DNA of 64,000 nucleotides from Burkholderia sp. 4M9327F10. GTDB lineage: Bacteria > Pseudomonadota > Gammaproteobacteria > Burkholderiales > Burkholderiaceae. The translations under genes and the position numbers were made by a program. A model generated the notes under the pieces. That model was not told where the DNA came from. It saw only the letters and a program-made list of their open reading frames with translations, and did not search any database. Position 1 is the first letter of the stretch. Every line of letters begins with the position of its first letter. Below, in pieces: positions 1-7,923 of this stretch. The stretch covers positions 62,001 through 126,000 of the forward strand of contig NZ_SCNV01000018.1 of NCBI RefSeq assembly GCF_005503145.1, given 5' to 3'.

Positions 1-564
1 TGTGATGCCCGGCAAGCGATCCGCAGCGCCGATCCTGCGCATCGTGAATTCCCACGGAATCGAAACGAACACGGGGCCGTTCGGCGGGGCGATCGCTTCC
101 TTGAACGCGCGTTGCAGAACCAGTGGCAGTTCCTCGGCAGCACGGACTTCGTGCGCCCACTTCGTGTATTGCCTTGCGATCTCGACAAGATTCGAGGCAA
201 GAATCGGCTCCTGGGTCACCAGTTCGTTCTGCTGCTGGCAGCAGAGGATGACGAGCGGCACCTGCGAGCGCCACGCATTGAACAGGTTGCCGATCGCATG
301 CGCGATGCCGGGTGTGACGTGCACGACCACGACACCGGGTTTGTTGGTCATGCGTGCCGAGCCCATCGCGGCGCCCATCGCGATGTTCTCGTGCAGGCAC
401 TCGATGTACTCCACCTGGTTCTCGGGGTAGGACGTACCGTCGATGATCGGAATCTCATTGGTACCGGGCACCCCGAAGATGAAATGGATGCCGAGCTCGC
501 GCAATGCGTCGAATACGTAGTCGCGTGCCCAGCGTTGTGGCTCGTCCTTGGTCTCGCTTGCCAT
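1..564 (-). CDS. Thiamine-diphosphate-dependent enzyme (acetolactate synthase/benzoylformate decarboxylase type), 5' part
   Basis: The first 188 codons of a minus-strand gene that runs off the left edge. The start ATG at 564-562 has a good ribosome site (AAGGAGAAGCC). The N-terminus reads as the pyrimidine-binding domain of ThDP enzymes: FIFGVPGTNEIPIIDG, then the catalytic-glutamate region YIECLHENIAMGAAMG (the Glu that activates ThDP is normally in this stretch), then VVVVHVTPGIAHAIGNLFNAW. Known relatives are acetolactate synthase, benzoylformate decarboxylase and oxalyl-CoA decarboxylase. The substrate cannot be decided because the central and C-terminal ThDP-binding (GDG) domains lie outside the window. 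Family call is firm; specificity is unknown. Confidence 0.85.
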   Translation of the reverse strand, partial: MASETKDEPQRWARDYVFDALRELGIHFIFGVPGTNEIPIIDGTSYPENQVEYIECLHENIAMGAAMGSARMTNKPGVVVVHVTPGIAHAIGNLFNAWRSQVPLVILCCQQQNELVTQEPILASNLVEIARQYTKWAHEVRAAEELPLVLQRAFKEAIAPPNGPVFVSIPWEFTMRRIGAADRLPGIT

Positions 565-749
565 GGCTTCTCCTTGAGAGGAAGCGCTGGCAGGCGTAGG
601 GGACAGCCTCAGCGCCTCGTCATTACAGCTTGGCGGGGAGCACGCCGTAACTGGAAGACTTGACAGGTGGGGGCCGGTAAAGAGTGGCGCGAGCTGCGGG
701 AGATTCGATGGTGCGACGTCTGCTAAAACAGGTCATGTGTCGGATATCA

Positions 750-765
750 CTGTCATCTCTGACAG
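750..765. promoter_or_regulatory. Perfect palindrome CTGTCA-N4-TGACAG in the divergent intergenic region
   Basis: In the 358-base gap between the divergent ThDP gene (start 564) and the lipoprotein gene (start 923) lies CTGTCATCTCTGACAG, two perfect 6-bp arms around 4 bases. It has the CTG-N10-CAG outline of LuxR-family boxes, but also fits a generic operator for a dimeric regulator. It is about 186 bases before one start and 158 before the other, too far to call a promoter element directly. Apart from this palindrome I see nothing coding in 565-922. Confidence 0.45.
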
Positions 766-922
766 TTATCTGCTCGATCGATGACCAGGATAATCGGGTT
801 AGCTGACTAGGGGTTCCGACGGCGCGATGCTGTTGGGGGTATGTCTGCGACTCGTCAGCCGGAGTGATGTTCAGCGTGTAAAAAATAAGTATAACGAATT
901 AATATATATGGAGGAGGCGACC

Positions 923-1561
923 ATGAAAGCGGACTTGTCACCTACCGGACGTGCTTTCCGGTGCTGCGCTGAATCGCAGTCCTCCGCTTCGGCCAGAGCA
1001 CTATCCCGGCTTGTCGTGCTCATTGCCGTGGCGCTTGCAGCATGCGCGCAAACGCCGTTTCAGAGCAATCCTGGCGCGACGTCGCAAACAGGTGAGGTGG
1101 CGTGTACGGGAAGCGTCGTCGTCCCGTATGGCCTTGTCGAAGTCAGCGATCCGGACATGTTGAAGACGGTACTGCAGCCCGCCGGCAAGGGCGGACTGTG
1201 CGAGGCGAAAGTCCTGCAGGTGCAGCAACCTTTGACGGTCTATCGGGTCTGGGATAGCCGTAATCTCAATTCGCAATATGGACGCTGGTGGTCCTTCACG
1301 CCGCCGGCCGGCCCCGTGAACACCTACCGCACCGACAACGCGATCTGCCCGGAATGGAGCGCGCTCAACCAGGTCACGCAATGTCATCTGAAAGTGGGCG
1401 CGAAAATCGCGGTCGGGCCTGGACAGAGCGCGCAATGTCCGAGCGGGAACGTTTATCCTCAGTCGCCCGCCAATCAGGTCTTCGTCCCGAACGACACGCG
1501 CGATCCCGGCAACATCAAGCTGGAAGTCGACGATTGCGTAGCCGGCGCGGTCTGGCCATAA
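923..1561 (+). CDS. Predicted lipoprotein of unknown function
   Basis: A 212-residue protein. The ATG at 923 is preferred over upstream starts at 827 and 908 because a GAGGAGG ribosome site lies just upstream and because the product then has a normal n-region. A long basic lead (about 25 residues) precedes a hydrophobic stretch, LVVLIAVALAACAQ, whose LAAC end is a lipobox with Cys near residue 41, so the protein is probably lipidated and attached to a membrane on the periplasmic side. The mature part has several cysteines and no motif I recognise. It converges with the flavoprotein gene at 1572, with 10 bases between the stops. Function is unknown. Confidence 0.7.
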   Translation: MKADLSPTGRAFRCCAESQSSASARALSRLVVLIAVALAACAQTPFQSNPGATSQTGEVACTGSVVVPYGLVEVSDPDMLKTVLQPAGKGGLCEAKVLQVQQPLTVYRVWDSRNLNSQYGRWWSFTPPAGPVNTYRTDNAICPEWSALNQVTQCHLKVGAKIAVGPGQSAQCPSGNVYPQSPANQVFVPNDTRDPGNIKLEVDDCVAGAVWP

Positions 1562-1571
1562 GCGGCGCCGC

Positions 1572-2606
1572 TCAACCAAACCCTTCTACGCCGAGTCCGG
1601 CGTAGAAGCGGGCCATCTGGGCGGCGTCGTTGTCGAACCAGCCGCTTAACCAGTCGCGATAGACTTCGGTTGCCTCCCTCGGCGGAGCCGCTCCACTCAG
1701 GATTGCGCCAACCAGTTGTGCGGCCGTGCGGCCCGAAAGCAGTGCCTTGAGCACCCCATGCGATGAGGTCGGATCCAGCACGGCGGCGGCGTCGCCCACC
1801 ATGAACCAGCCCGGACCCGCCACTTCGCCGGCCACGCGCCATGTGACATCCGCGCCTCGCGAGGGACCGTTGGGCGTGAGATGGCGCATTTCCGCCGGCA
1901 TCCAGTCGGCGGGAATCGTCGTGCCGTCGAGTGCAACGCGTGTCCATTGATAGGTGCCGGGCCATACCTTGGCAGTCCATAGCCAGCCTGTCGCGTCACC
2001 GGTCATATGTGGGGCGTCGTCGCGCTCCGGCCATGCGCCGGCTGCATAGCCGTAGCGGGCGATCAATCGCGGCGAGGCAGTGGTCTTGCTGATTTGCTGG
2101 TGTCTGCAAAGCCATTGTGCACGGCCACTGGCGTCTATCACGGTACGTGCGGTGACCGGGCCTGCGGCGCTGAGAACACCGCGGACAGTATCGCCCTGTG
2201 TCAGCAATCCGGAAACCGCGCAAGGCTGGCTGACTGCCACGCCGAGTTCGCTTGCGCGCTCGAGCAGCAGCGCGTCGAATGCGGTTCGGCGCACCTGGAA
2301 GCCGCGCCAGGCGCCGTGCGTATCGCTGCCAAACGCATCGAACCGGCGAATCCCGTTCCACGCAACCCAGATGCCGGTGTGGCGCGCGCCGACTACCGTG
2401 GCGAGCCGCTCGCTGTCGATGCCGAGCTGTGTCAGCAGCGGCTCGATGCCGGGATGCAGCGTTTCGCCGGGGCGCTCGGCGGCGAAGCGCTCGCGCTCGA
2501 AGACGCGCACGCGCAGGCCTTGCGAAGCGCACCCGATCGCGGCTGCACTGCCCGCCGGGCCACCGCCGATGATCGCTACGTCGGTATCGTAGTGTCCAGT
2601 TTCCAT
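1572..2606 (-). CDS. FAD-dependent oxidoreductase, LodB/tryptophan-halogenase-like (probable maturation flavoprotein)
   Basis: A 344-residue flavoprotein. The N-terminus carries the FAD dinucleotide motif VAIIGGGPAGSAAA (residues about 10-23), then RPGETLHPGIEPLLTQLG, the GE(T/S)LPP-like element of flavin halogenases and LodB/GoxB proteins. A second FAD contact, GDAAAVLDPTSSHG, lies near residues 265-278. LodB-type flavoproteins are known to be needed to build the cysteine tryptophylquinone of LodA/GoxA oxidases, and QhpG does a comparable tryptophan hydroxylation. Its ATG lies inside the 3' end of the upstream 847-residue gene (31-base overlap in another frame), so the two are translated together. 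This supports a role in modifying that partner, which is an inference. It lacks the classical halogenase WxWxIP motif as far as I can see. Confidence 0.8.
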   Translation of the reverse strand: METGHYDTDVAIIGGGPAGSAAAIGCASQGLRVRVFERERFAAERPGETLHPGIEPLLTQLGIDSERLATVVGARHTGIWVAWNGIRRFDAFGSDTHGAWRGFQVRRTAFDALLLERASELGVAVSQPCAVSGLLTQGDTVRGVLSAAGPVTARTVIDASGRAQWLCRHQQISKTTASPRLIARYGYAAGAWPERDDAPHMTGDATGWLWTAKVWPGTYQWTRVALDGTTIPADWMPAEMRHLTPNGPSRGADVTWRVAGEVAGPGWFMVGDAAAVLDPTSSHGVLKALLSGRTAAQLVGAILSGAAPPREATEVYRDWLSGWFDNDAAQMARFYAGLGVEGFG

Positions 2607-5119
2607 GTGCCGCCACGCTTGAGGATGACCTGCCTGCCATCGGAATAAGCGGTGGCCTCTTCGATGATTTCCACCAGTACCGAGCGCAGCCTTGCGGGAT
2701 CGGCAAGCTGCTTGCCCCAGCGATACAGCTCGAAACGGAAGTAGCGTCTGCCGGGATCGATCGTGGCGCCGGTCTGTGCCGCAATTCTGGCGAACTCGGC
2801 ATCCCCCGTCGCCACCGGCCGGAACGACAGCACCGCCCAGGCAGCTTTCGCTCTAAGCGCTACGTTGATCGGGTTGTCCTTGCCGGTTGTCCCGGCGCCG
2901 AGTGCGATGCCCTGGATACCGAGACTCCAGTACACCGCTGCCATCGACAGCGTGCGGTCCTGGTATTCGTGCAGGTCGATGCGCGCGGTCAAGGCCGCGG
3001 TCATCGTGCCCTGGATGTCGATGTAGTCGACTCTTTTCTCGTCCTCGTATTCAATGACCTGCTTGCCGTCGAACGTCTTGCGGTGCGGTCCCGGCACGCC
3101 GTCCCATGGCAGCATGCGGCCTTTCAGTGGTCCGTCGGCCACCGGCACCATGCCGATCTCCTCGTCGGTGAACGGAACCGCCGTGGGCCACGGATAGGAA
3201 ATCCCGCTGAGAATCTTGTCGGGCTGGTACTGGCGCGTGGCATCCGGTGCGACGCCGGGCCAATAGCTGCCGAGCGCGGCGCACAGCTTGGCATCTTCGA
3301 TGAAGGGCGAACCGAGTCCATGGCTCACCAGAAAGCGCCGCACGGCGTCACCTTTGGCAGGATGGCCGACTACGCCCTGGCTGCTGTCCCAGCCTGGATC
3401 GAACAGGCCCGGCGAGCCATCCGGCATGCCGGTCTTGTCGAACCGGAGCGCGCCGTTGGGGGTTTGCGGCGCAGCGCTGGGCGCACCGCCGTCCATCTCC
3501 TGGGGCTGCGAGACAATCGCGCTGACGGTGTCGTCGCTGATGCTGAAGCCGATCGGCAATTCGATGTTCGGCGCGATCCGCGTCTGCGACAACGCGAAAG
3601 GCGGCGTGGCCCAGAGGGCAGGACGCAAGGCGGCGGGAACCTGCGTGTTCCACCATAGCATCAGATCACGCTGCGCGACCTTGGGAAGAAAGTCGGGCAG
3701 GCCAACCATGCAGAATGCCGGCACGGAAACGTTGATGCCTGCCTTGAGGAGTTCGGCACAGGATGCCGCGACCCAGCCGTCGCCGCTGAAATCGATGTAG
3801 TGCTGCGCAAAGTAGTTTCCTCTCGCGAGGATCGACATCAGGTCAGGCTTGTCGTTGAGGTTTTCAATCTTTCCTTCCACCACGCGATGGCGGATGTTGA
3901 TGTACTCGGGCGCAGGCCGGCCGACGGACTGCTCGGCGTCGTCCAGATACCCTGGCTTGCTGGGAGCCTGACCATCCGGCAGCACGAACAGCGAGGACAT
4001 TTGCAGGTTGGCGGGATCGCCGGAAAAGCGGGGGTCCACCGGGAAGGTGAGCCGCGCACCCTTGTAATGCGCTTCTTCGACCAGCGTATTGGGTCGCGGT
4101 ACCAGCACGCCGGGACCAAACTCGGTTTCGCCGGAAAGCGACCCGATCCGCTCGTCGCGGATCGCAAACGGAAATTGTTCGAGATGCTCGCCGGACCAGT
4201 TGTTCTCCAGATGCTCGGCGTCGAGGAAGCGATGGAAGGCCGCGAGTTCGTCATTCAGCATGCCCCGGCCGAAGGAAATCTGCAGATTCATGCCGCTCAG
4301 GCATTCCGGTCCGCTGAACAGTTTGTGCACCGGCACCCAGAACTGCCTGGCGTCGTCGCCCGGTTGCGGGTCTTGCGGACCGAAGGCGCCGGTGGGCGCC
4401 GCGCCGGTCTTCGTACGGATCGCGAGATAGGGCGCAAAGCGGCGCGGCACGACGTGAAAGTCGAAGATCCGGGTCTCGTCGGTGCCGACAAAGGCGCGCA
4501 GGCGCTCGTCGTAGCGCGGCCCCAGATTGCCGATGCGGCCAATGCCGGCGCGCGAGAAGCATAGTTGCGCATGTTGTCCGCTCACCGCCATCGGCGCGTT
4601 GCGATATTGCGTGGCGAACATCACGATCCCCAGTTGCGCCGCGCCGGGTTGTGCGCGCAATGCGTCCAGCGATACCTGTCTGGTTGCGTAGATGTAGCTC
4701 TCAACCGCATCGAGTTCGGCGAGCGTTGCAAAGGCGCCGAGCGGTGCACCGTTGCGCCCGGTCAGCACCGAGGGCGCGGCGAGTGCGTGGTAGAGCAGAC
4801 TGTAGTCAGGTTGTCCTGGTTCGATCGCTCTATGCCCCAGCATTGCGAAGTCGCCGAAACCCGGATAGCTGCGGTCGATCGAGCCTAGCGGTTTCGCCAG
4901 TTCGGATTGCAGGTCGGTGGCGAGAATATCGAGTTGACCGCCGGTCACGTCGAGCAGCATGGCGCGCCACCCGGCCGGCGCAAGACGCCGGCAAATCGTG
5001 CGAAGCGTATCGATCAGGGGTTCAGTAGGGGCTGCCAGCGCAAGGCTTGCATAGCCGCCGGCCAGGGTCATACCGAGGCCGGCTACACCGGCTTTGAGAA
5101 ACGCTCGACGGGTACTCAT
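2576..5119 (-). CDS. Tat-exported 847-residue protein of unknown function, candidate quinocofactor enzyme
   Basis: The N-terminus STRRAFLKAGVAGLG followed by a hydrophobic stretch ending LALAAP is a clear Tat signal, so the protein is exported folded. The mature part (about 815 residues) matches no family I can name. Visible landmarks are SLLYHALA near residue 98, PAPEYINIRHRV near 400, and KLCAALGSYWPGVAPD with Cys613 and Trp620. The YWPGVAPD piece resembles the FWPARVPN context of the crosslinked Trp in LodA/GoxA, and the close Cys-Trp spacing recalls the quinohemoprotein amine dehydrogenase small subunit. The LodA N-terminal domain is absent, so it is not an ordinary LodA. It overlaps the LodB-like flavoprotein by 31 bases and follows two AidA/PixA genes. 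An oxidase or dehydrogenase is a hypothesis; export and operon membership are well supported. Confidence 0.75.
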   Translation of the reverse strand: MSTRRAFLKAGVAGLGMTLAGGYASLALAAPTEPLIDTLRTICRRLAPAGWRAMLLDVTGGQLDILATDLQSELAKPLGSIDRSYPGFGDFAMLGHRAIEPGQPDYSLLYHALAAPSVLTGRNGAPLGAFATLAELDAVESYIYATRQVSLDALRAQPGAAQLGIVMFATQYRNAPMAVSGQHAQLCFSRAGIGRIGNLGPRYDERLRAFVGTDETRIFDFHVVPRRFAPYLAIRTKTGAAPTGAFGPQDPQPGDDARQFWVPVHKLFSGPECLSGMNLQISFGRGMLNDELAAFHRFLDAEHLENNWSGEHLEQFPFAIRDERIGSLSGETEFGPGVLVPRPNTLVEEAHYKGARLTFPVDPRFSGDPANLQMSSLFVLPDGQAPSKPGYLDDAEQSVGRPAPEYINIRHRVVEGKIENLNDKPDLMSILARGNYFAQHYIDFSGDGWVAASCAELLKAGINVSVPAFCMVGLPDFLPKVAQRDLMLWWNTQVPAALRPALWATPPFALSQTRIAPNIELPIGFSISDDTVSAIVSQPQEMDGGAPSAAPQTPNGALRFDKTGMPDGSPGLFDPGWDSSQGVVGHPAKGDAVRRFLVSHGLGSPFIEDAKLCAALGSYWPGVAPDATRQYQPDKILSGISYPWPTAVPFTDEEIGMVPVADGPLKGRMLPWDGVPGPHRKTFDGKQVIEYEDEKRVDYIDIQGTMTAALTARIDLHEYQDRTLSMAAVYWSLGIQGIALGAGTTGKDNPINVALRAKAAWAVLSFRPVATGDAEFARIAAQTGATIDPGRRYFRFELYRWGKQLADPARLRSVLVEIIEEATAYSDGRQVILKRGGTWKLDTTIPT

Positions 5120-5181
5120 AAGTGGTGACGCCCCCTTGGAATTGTTTTTCGTGAAGCATCCGAAAGAGATTCGGTACGTTG

Positions 5182-5724
5182 CTACCCCGCTGAAATTTCA
5201 AACACCAGTTTCCAACGGAAGCATCCCAGGATATTGGCATCGCGATCCGTGATGGTGGCGTCGATCAGCGCCTCGACCGAATCGTGTGCAACGACGTCTG
5301 CGTGCCAGAAGTGGTCCAGCGAATGGAGCCGCTCGGGCTGCATCAGATCCTGGCTGCGCGGCACGAAGATCTCGGCCTTGTCGTACACCACGAGTTGCGG
5401 CTCCGTCAGTGTTTTAAAATCGCTTAGCTGAACTGAGGTCAATAGAACAGACTGTTCGGCCCGCAGCGCCAGGGTCGCGGGCCGCAGTCGCAATTGCGCT
5501 CCAAGCGGGGCGCTGATGCGAAACAGTCCGTTGTTGCTGGCCACCAGCTCGCCGGCTTCGGGCGCGAGACAATAGCAGCATTCGGCATCGGCCAGAGACG
5601 GCGCATCGGGCGCGCGGCTCGCGCCGGGATAGCGCGACAGCAGCGTCGCCGCATCGAAGACGAGCAGTGCGTCGACGCCATGAAGCGTTGTGTCGTGGTG
5701 GTGCTGCGATTGCGGCTGGGACAT
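5182..5724 (-). CDS. AidA/PixA-family protein (inclusion body family), second copy
   Basis: A 180-residue cytoplasmic-looking protein without signal peptide. The ATG at 5724 is chosen over 5802 because GCAGGAGCGACG precedes it. The start of the domain, VDALLVFDAATLLSRYPG, is the same pattern as VLVSIDTTTILNRYGK in the neighbouring gene, and the end, DRDANILGCFRWKLVFEI, parallels DRSGNLCGCYQWDPFITI. This identifies it as a diverged paralogue of the AidA/PixA family, named for Xenorhabdus inclusion protein PixA and the Burkholderia/Ralstonia quorum-sensing-controlled AidA. Biochemical function of the family is unknown. It lies 111 bases after the other copy and 62 bases before the Tat-exported gene, in what looks like one transcription unit. 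Confidence 0.8.
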   Translation of the reverse strand: MSQPQSQHHHDTTLHGVDALLVFDAATLLSRYPGASRAPDAPSLADAECCYCLAPEAGELVASNNGLFRISAPLGAQLRLRPATLALRAEQSVLLTSVQLSDFKTLTEPQLVVYDKAEIFVPRSQDLMQPERLHSLDHFWHADVVAHDSVEALIDATITDRDANILGCFRWKLVFEISAG

Positions 5725-5835
5725 CGTCGCTCCTGCAAGGATGGTGATGGGAAGCGCCCAGCCGCCGGCCGGCCGCCTTGCGCGCGTCGCGGCAGCGGGC
5801 ATCCCTCGAAGATGCCGCGCTGCCGTAGCGCCTGC

Positions 5836-6339
5836 TTAGCTGTTGCGGATCGTGATGAACGGGTCCCATTGATAGCAGCCGCACAGATTGCCGCTGCGAT
5901 CGAGGATCATGAACTGGAAGTGATACGTGACGCGCCCGGACTTGAGCGTCTCGCAGGACCAGAAATAGTTCGATACGGTCTGCTTGTTGGGCTTGGTCGG
6001 GTCTGAAGGATTCGGCACCGGGATGGTCACCTCGGCTGCGCGCGGCGACGGCGGCGAAATCAGGTCGTTGCCCTGATTGCCGATGAACTTGTAGAAAATG
6101 CAGGTCTGTTCGAAACCGAGCGACAACGAAGTTTCGCGCCAGCGGATCACGTCGCCGACAGTAGCCGCGACGTCGAGCTCTCCACCTGCCTGGCCGCTGA
6201 CCACGTTATTTTGCGTCACGATCATGAAGATGTGCTTGAAGTCGATAAGCGGCGGATTGCTCAGGTTGTTGTTTTTGCCGTACCGGTTGAGAATCGTTGT
6301 GGTATCGATGCTGACTAACACGTCGGTGACTTGGGACAT
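5836..6339 (-). CDS. aidA: AidA/PixA-family inclusion body protein
   Basis: A 167-residue protein, first gene of the minus-strand cluster. VTDVLVSIDTTTILNRYG at the N-terminus, IFMIVTQNNVVSGQAGGELDV in the middle and LDRSGNLCGCYQWDPFI at the end are typical of the AidA/PixA family. AidA of Burkholderia cenocepacia and Ralstonia is activated by the LuxR-type quorum-sensing regulators CepR/SolR, and aidA is reported to matter for nematode killing; the molecular role is not known. The ATG at 6339 has GGAGCGCAT in front. A lux-box-like palindrome and a TATAAA element lie upstream (6394-6439), consistent with the same kind of control here. The symbol is by family resemblance, not proven orthology. 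Confidence 0.8.
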   Translation of the reverse strand: MSQVTDVLVSIDTTTILNRYGKNNNLSNPPLIDFKHIFMIVTQNNVVSGQAGGELDVAATVGDVIRWRETSLSLGFEQTCIFYKFIGNQGNDLISPPSPRAAEVTIPVPNPSDPTKPNKQTVSNYFWSCETLKSGRVTYHFQFMILDRSGNLCGCYQWDPFITIRNS

Positions 6340-6393
6340 ATGCGCTCCATGAGGGAAGAGTGAGACAACGTCAATGAACCAGACTGCGATACG

Positions 6394-6439
6394 TTTATAG
6401 TTCGCGCCGAATTGCGCCGATAGCTGTTAGAAATCGCAG
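6394..6439 (-). promoter_or_regulatory. Putative promoter with lux-box-like operator for the aidA cluster
   Basis: Read on the minus strand, CTGCGATTTCTAACAG (6439-6424) has the CTG-N10-CAG outline of LuxR-family boxes. It is followed by TATCGG (6422-6417) and, 17 bases later, TATAAA (6399-6394) as a -10 element. If transcription starts near 6387, the palindrome is centred about 44 bases upstream, the usual place for activation by LuxR-type proteins. The leader before the aidA ATG would be about 48 bases. No luxI/luxR pair is in the window. The arms are imperfect, so this is a prediction. Confidence 0.5.
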
Positions 6440-6576
6440 GGTATGGATCGCAATTGCATGAGTGGTTGCGGCATCTTTGCGGCACTTTTGCGGCACCGTC
6501 CAGACCTGCTCGCGATTTGGCTAGCGGAGTAAAATTCCCGGATTGGCAACCCGCAACAAAACCCACTGGTGCAGCA

Positions 6577-6795
6577 ATGAACACACCCCCCACCGGGCAT
6601 CGTCCGCACAAGCGCCCGTCAAACCGGACGTTGACCATCCTGACGTGGCTGGTGGCGCTGCTCACCCTCGGCGCTGGCCTCGGCTGGCTCGTCTACAGCT
6701 ACTTCGTCGACAGGGAAGTACCGTACTTCGCCATTCCGCTTGTCCTGTGCGTGCCGGTGATCGTGGCCGTCGCGTTCCGCAACATGTGGGACTAG
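6577..6795 (+). CDS. Small two-helix membrane protein, hypothetical
   Basis: A 72-residue protein starting at ATG 6577. A basic, Pro-rich lead of about 20 residues is followed by one hydrophobic helix (LTILTWLVALLTLGAGLGWL), a short loop with YFVDREVPYF, and a second helix (AIPLVLCVPVIVAVAF). The topology suggests an inner-membrane hairpin. It is divergent from the aidA cluster, which starts 238 bases to the left. The first in-frame ATG at 6454 would add 41 residues unlike the rest. No function can be assigned; coding potential is judged from the clean membrane profile and GC-rich third positions. Confidence 0.6.
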   Translation: MNTPPTGHRPHKRPSNRTLTILTWLVALLTLGAGLGWLVYSYFVDREVPYFAIPLVLCVPVIVAVAFRNMWD

Positions 6796-6986
6796 CACTC
6801 CCAGGCCGCTCAACTGGCTTCGCGAGGCTTCAGCCGCCATCCTCTGTACAATTCCCTCATCGACGACCGTAGCAGGGGGCGCGTGCGAGCGCCCAGCGCT
6901 GTCTTGCCACCCTGCCGGTTTGCCTTTCCGCACACGAACGCGGGCGCTGCTGTAGCGCCTTGCATTCACGAACGAGTTCCGATTCC

Positions 6987-7772
6987 ATGGCCATTACCTA
7001 CAAGACTCCCGAGGACCTCGCCAGGCTGCGCATCGCCGGACGTCTCGCGGCCGACGTGCTCGCCATGATCGGTGAACACGTGCAGGCGGGCGTCTCGACG
7101 GACGACCTCGACGCGCTGTGCAACGACTACATCGTCAATACGCAGAAAGCGATTCCGGCCAATGTCGGCTACCTGGGTTTTCCGAAGACGGTCTGCACTT
7201 CGGTCAACCAGGTGGTGTGCCACGGCATTCCGAACCGCTCCGAAATCCTTAAAGACGGCGACATCGTGAATATCGACGTGGCCGTCATCAGGGACGGCTA
7301 CTTCGGCGACACGAGCCGCATGTACTGCGTCGGCCAGCCGAGCACGGTGGCGCGCCAGCTGATCGATACCACCTATGAGGCGATGCTCGCCGGCATCCGC
7401 CAGGTGAAGCCCGGGGCGACACTTGGCGATGTCGGGTACGCGATCCAGAAGATCGCGCAGCGCGACGGCTTTTCGATCGTGCGCGATTACTGCGGGCATG
7501 GCATAGGCAAGGTTTATCACGAGGATCCGCAGGTGCTGCACTACGGCCAGCCGGGGCAGGGGGTGCGCCTGAGGCCGGGCATGGTGTTCACGATCGAGCC
7601 GATGATCAACGCCGGCCGGGCCGGGACCACGGTCCTGCGCGACGGCTGGACCGTGGTCACCAAAGACCGCTCGCTGTCCGCGCAATGGGAGCATATGGTG
7701 GCCGTAACGGACGACGGCTTCGAGCTGCTCACGCCGTGGCCGGACGGTACGGGCCGCTACGAGGCGCCGTAA
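6987..7772 (+). CDS. map: Type I methionine aminopeptidase
   Basis: A 261-residue metallopeptidase that removes the initiator methionine from new proteins in the cytoplasm. The five metal ligands of the pita-bread fold can be seen in order: Asp in VNIDVAVIRDGYFGDTS (two Asp), His in YCGHGIGK, Glu in FTIEPMI, and Glu in WEHMVAV. Length fits the type I enzyme without extra domains. The start at 6987 gives MAITYKTPEDLARLRIAG, the usual beginning; the upstream ATG at 6960 would add nine residues. The ribosome site is weak. It is not next to rpsB, where the main map copy of proteobacteria often lies, so this may be a second copy (inference). Confidence 0.93.
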   Translation: MAITYKTPEDLARLRIAGRLAADVLAMIGEHVQAGVSTDDLDALCNDYIVNTQKAIPANVGYLGFPKTVCTSVNQVVCHGIPNRSEILKDGDIVNIDVAVIRDGYFGDTSRMYCVGQPSTVARQLIDTTYEAMLAGIRQVKPGATLGDVGYAIQKIAQRDGFSIVRDYCGHGIGKVYHEDPQVLHYGQPGQGVRLRPGMVFTIEPMINAGRAGTTVLRDGWTVVTKDRSLSAQWEHMVAVTDDGFELLTPWPDGTGRYEAP

Positions 7773-7923
7773 CGGACCCGTGATGGGTGGCGAGGTGGCT
7801 GCGGGGCGGCCGCCGAACCGCCACTGTCAAGCCTGCCCGCGCACAAATCGAAAAATAAGGATTTGACTCCCGCGCCGGTTCGGTTAAAGCTACGCCTTAG
7901 TGTTACAAGGGGTTTTCGTCTGC

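Noticed and set aside
112..663. Plus-strand open frame opposite the ThDP enzyme
   Set aside because: It is the antisense of a clear enzyme with good ribosome site; its product has no motif and shows the Arg/His-rich bias of a shadow frame.
2576..5119. Direct assignment of the 847-residue protein as LodA/GoxA
   Set aside because: The characteristic LodA N-terminus is missing, the length is greater and the Cys is placed differently. Only the flavoprotein partner and a short Trp motif are similar.
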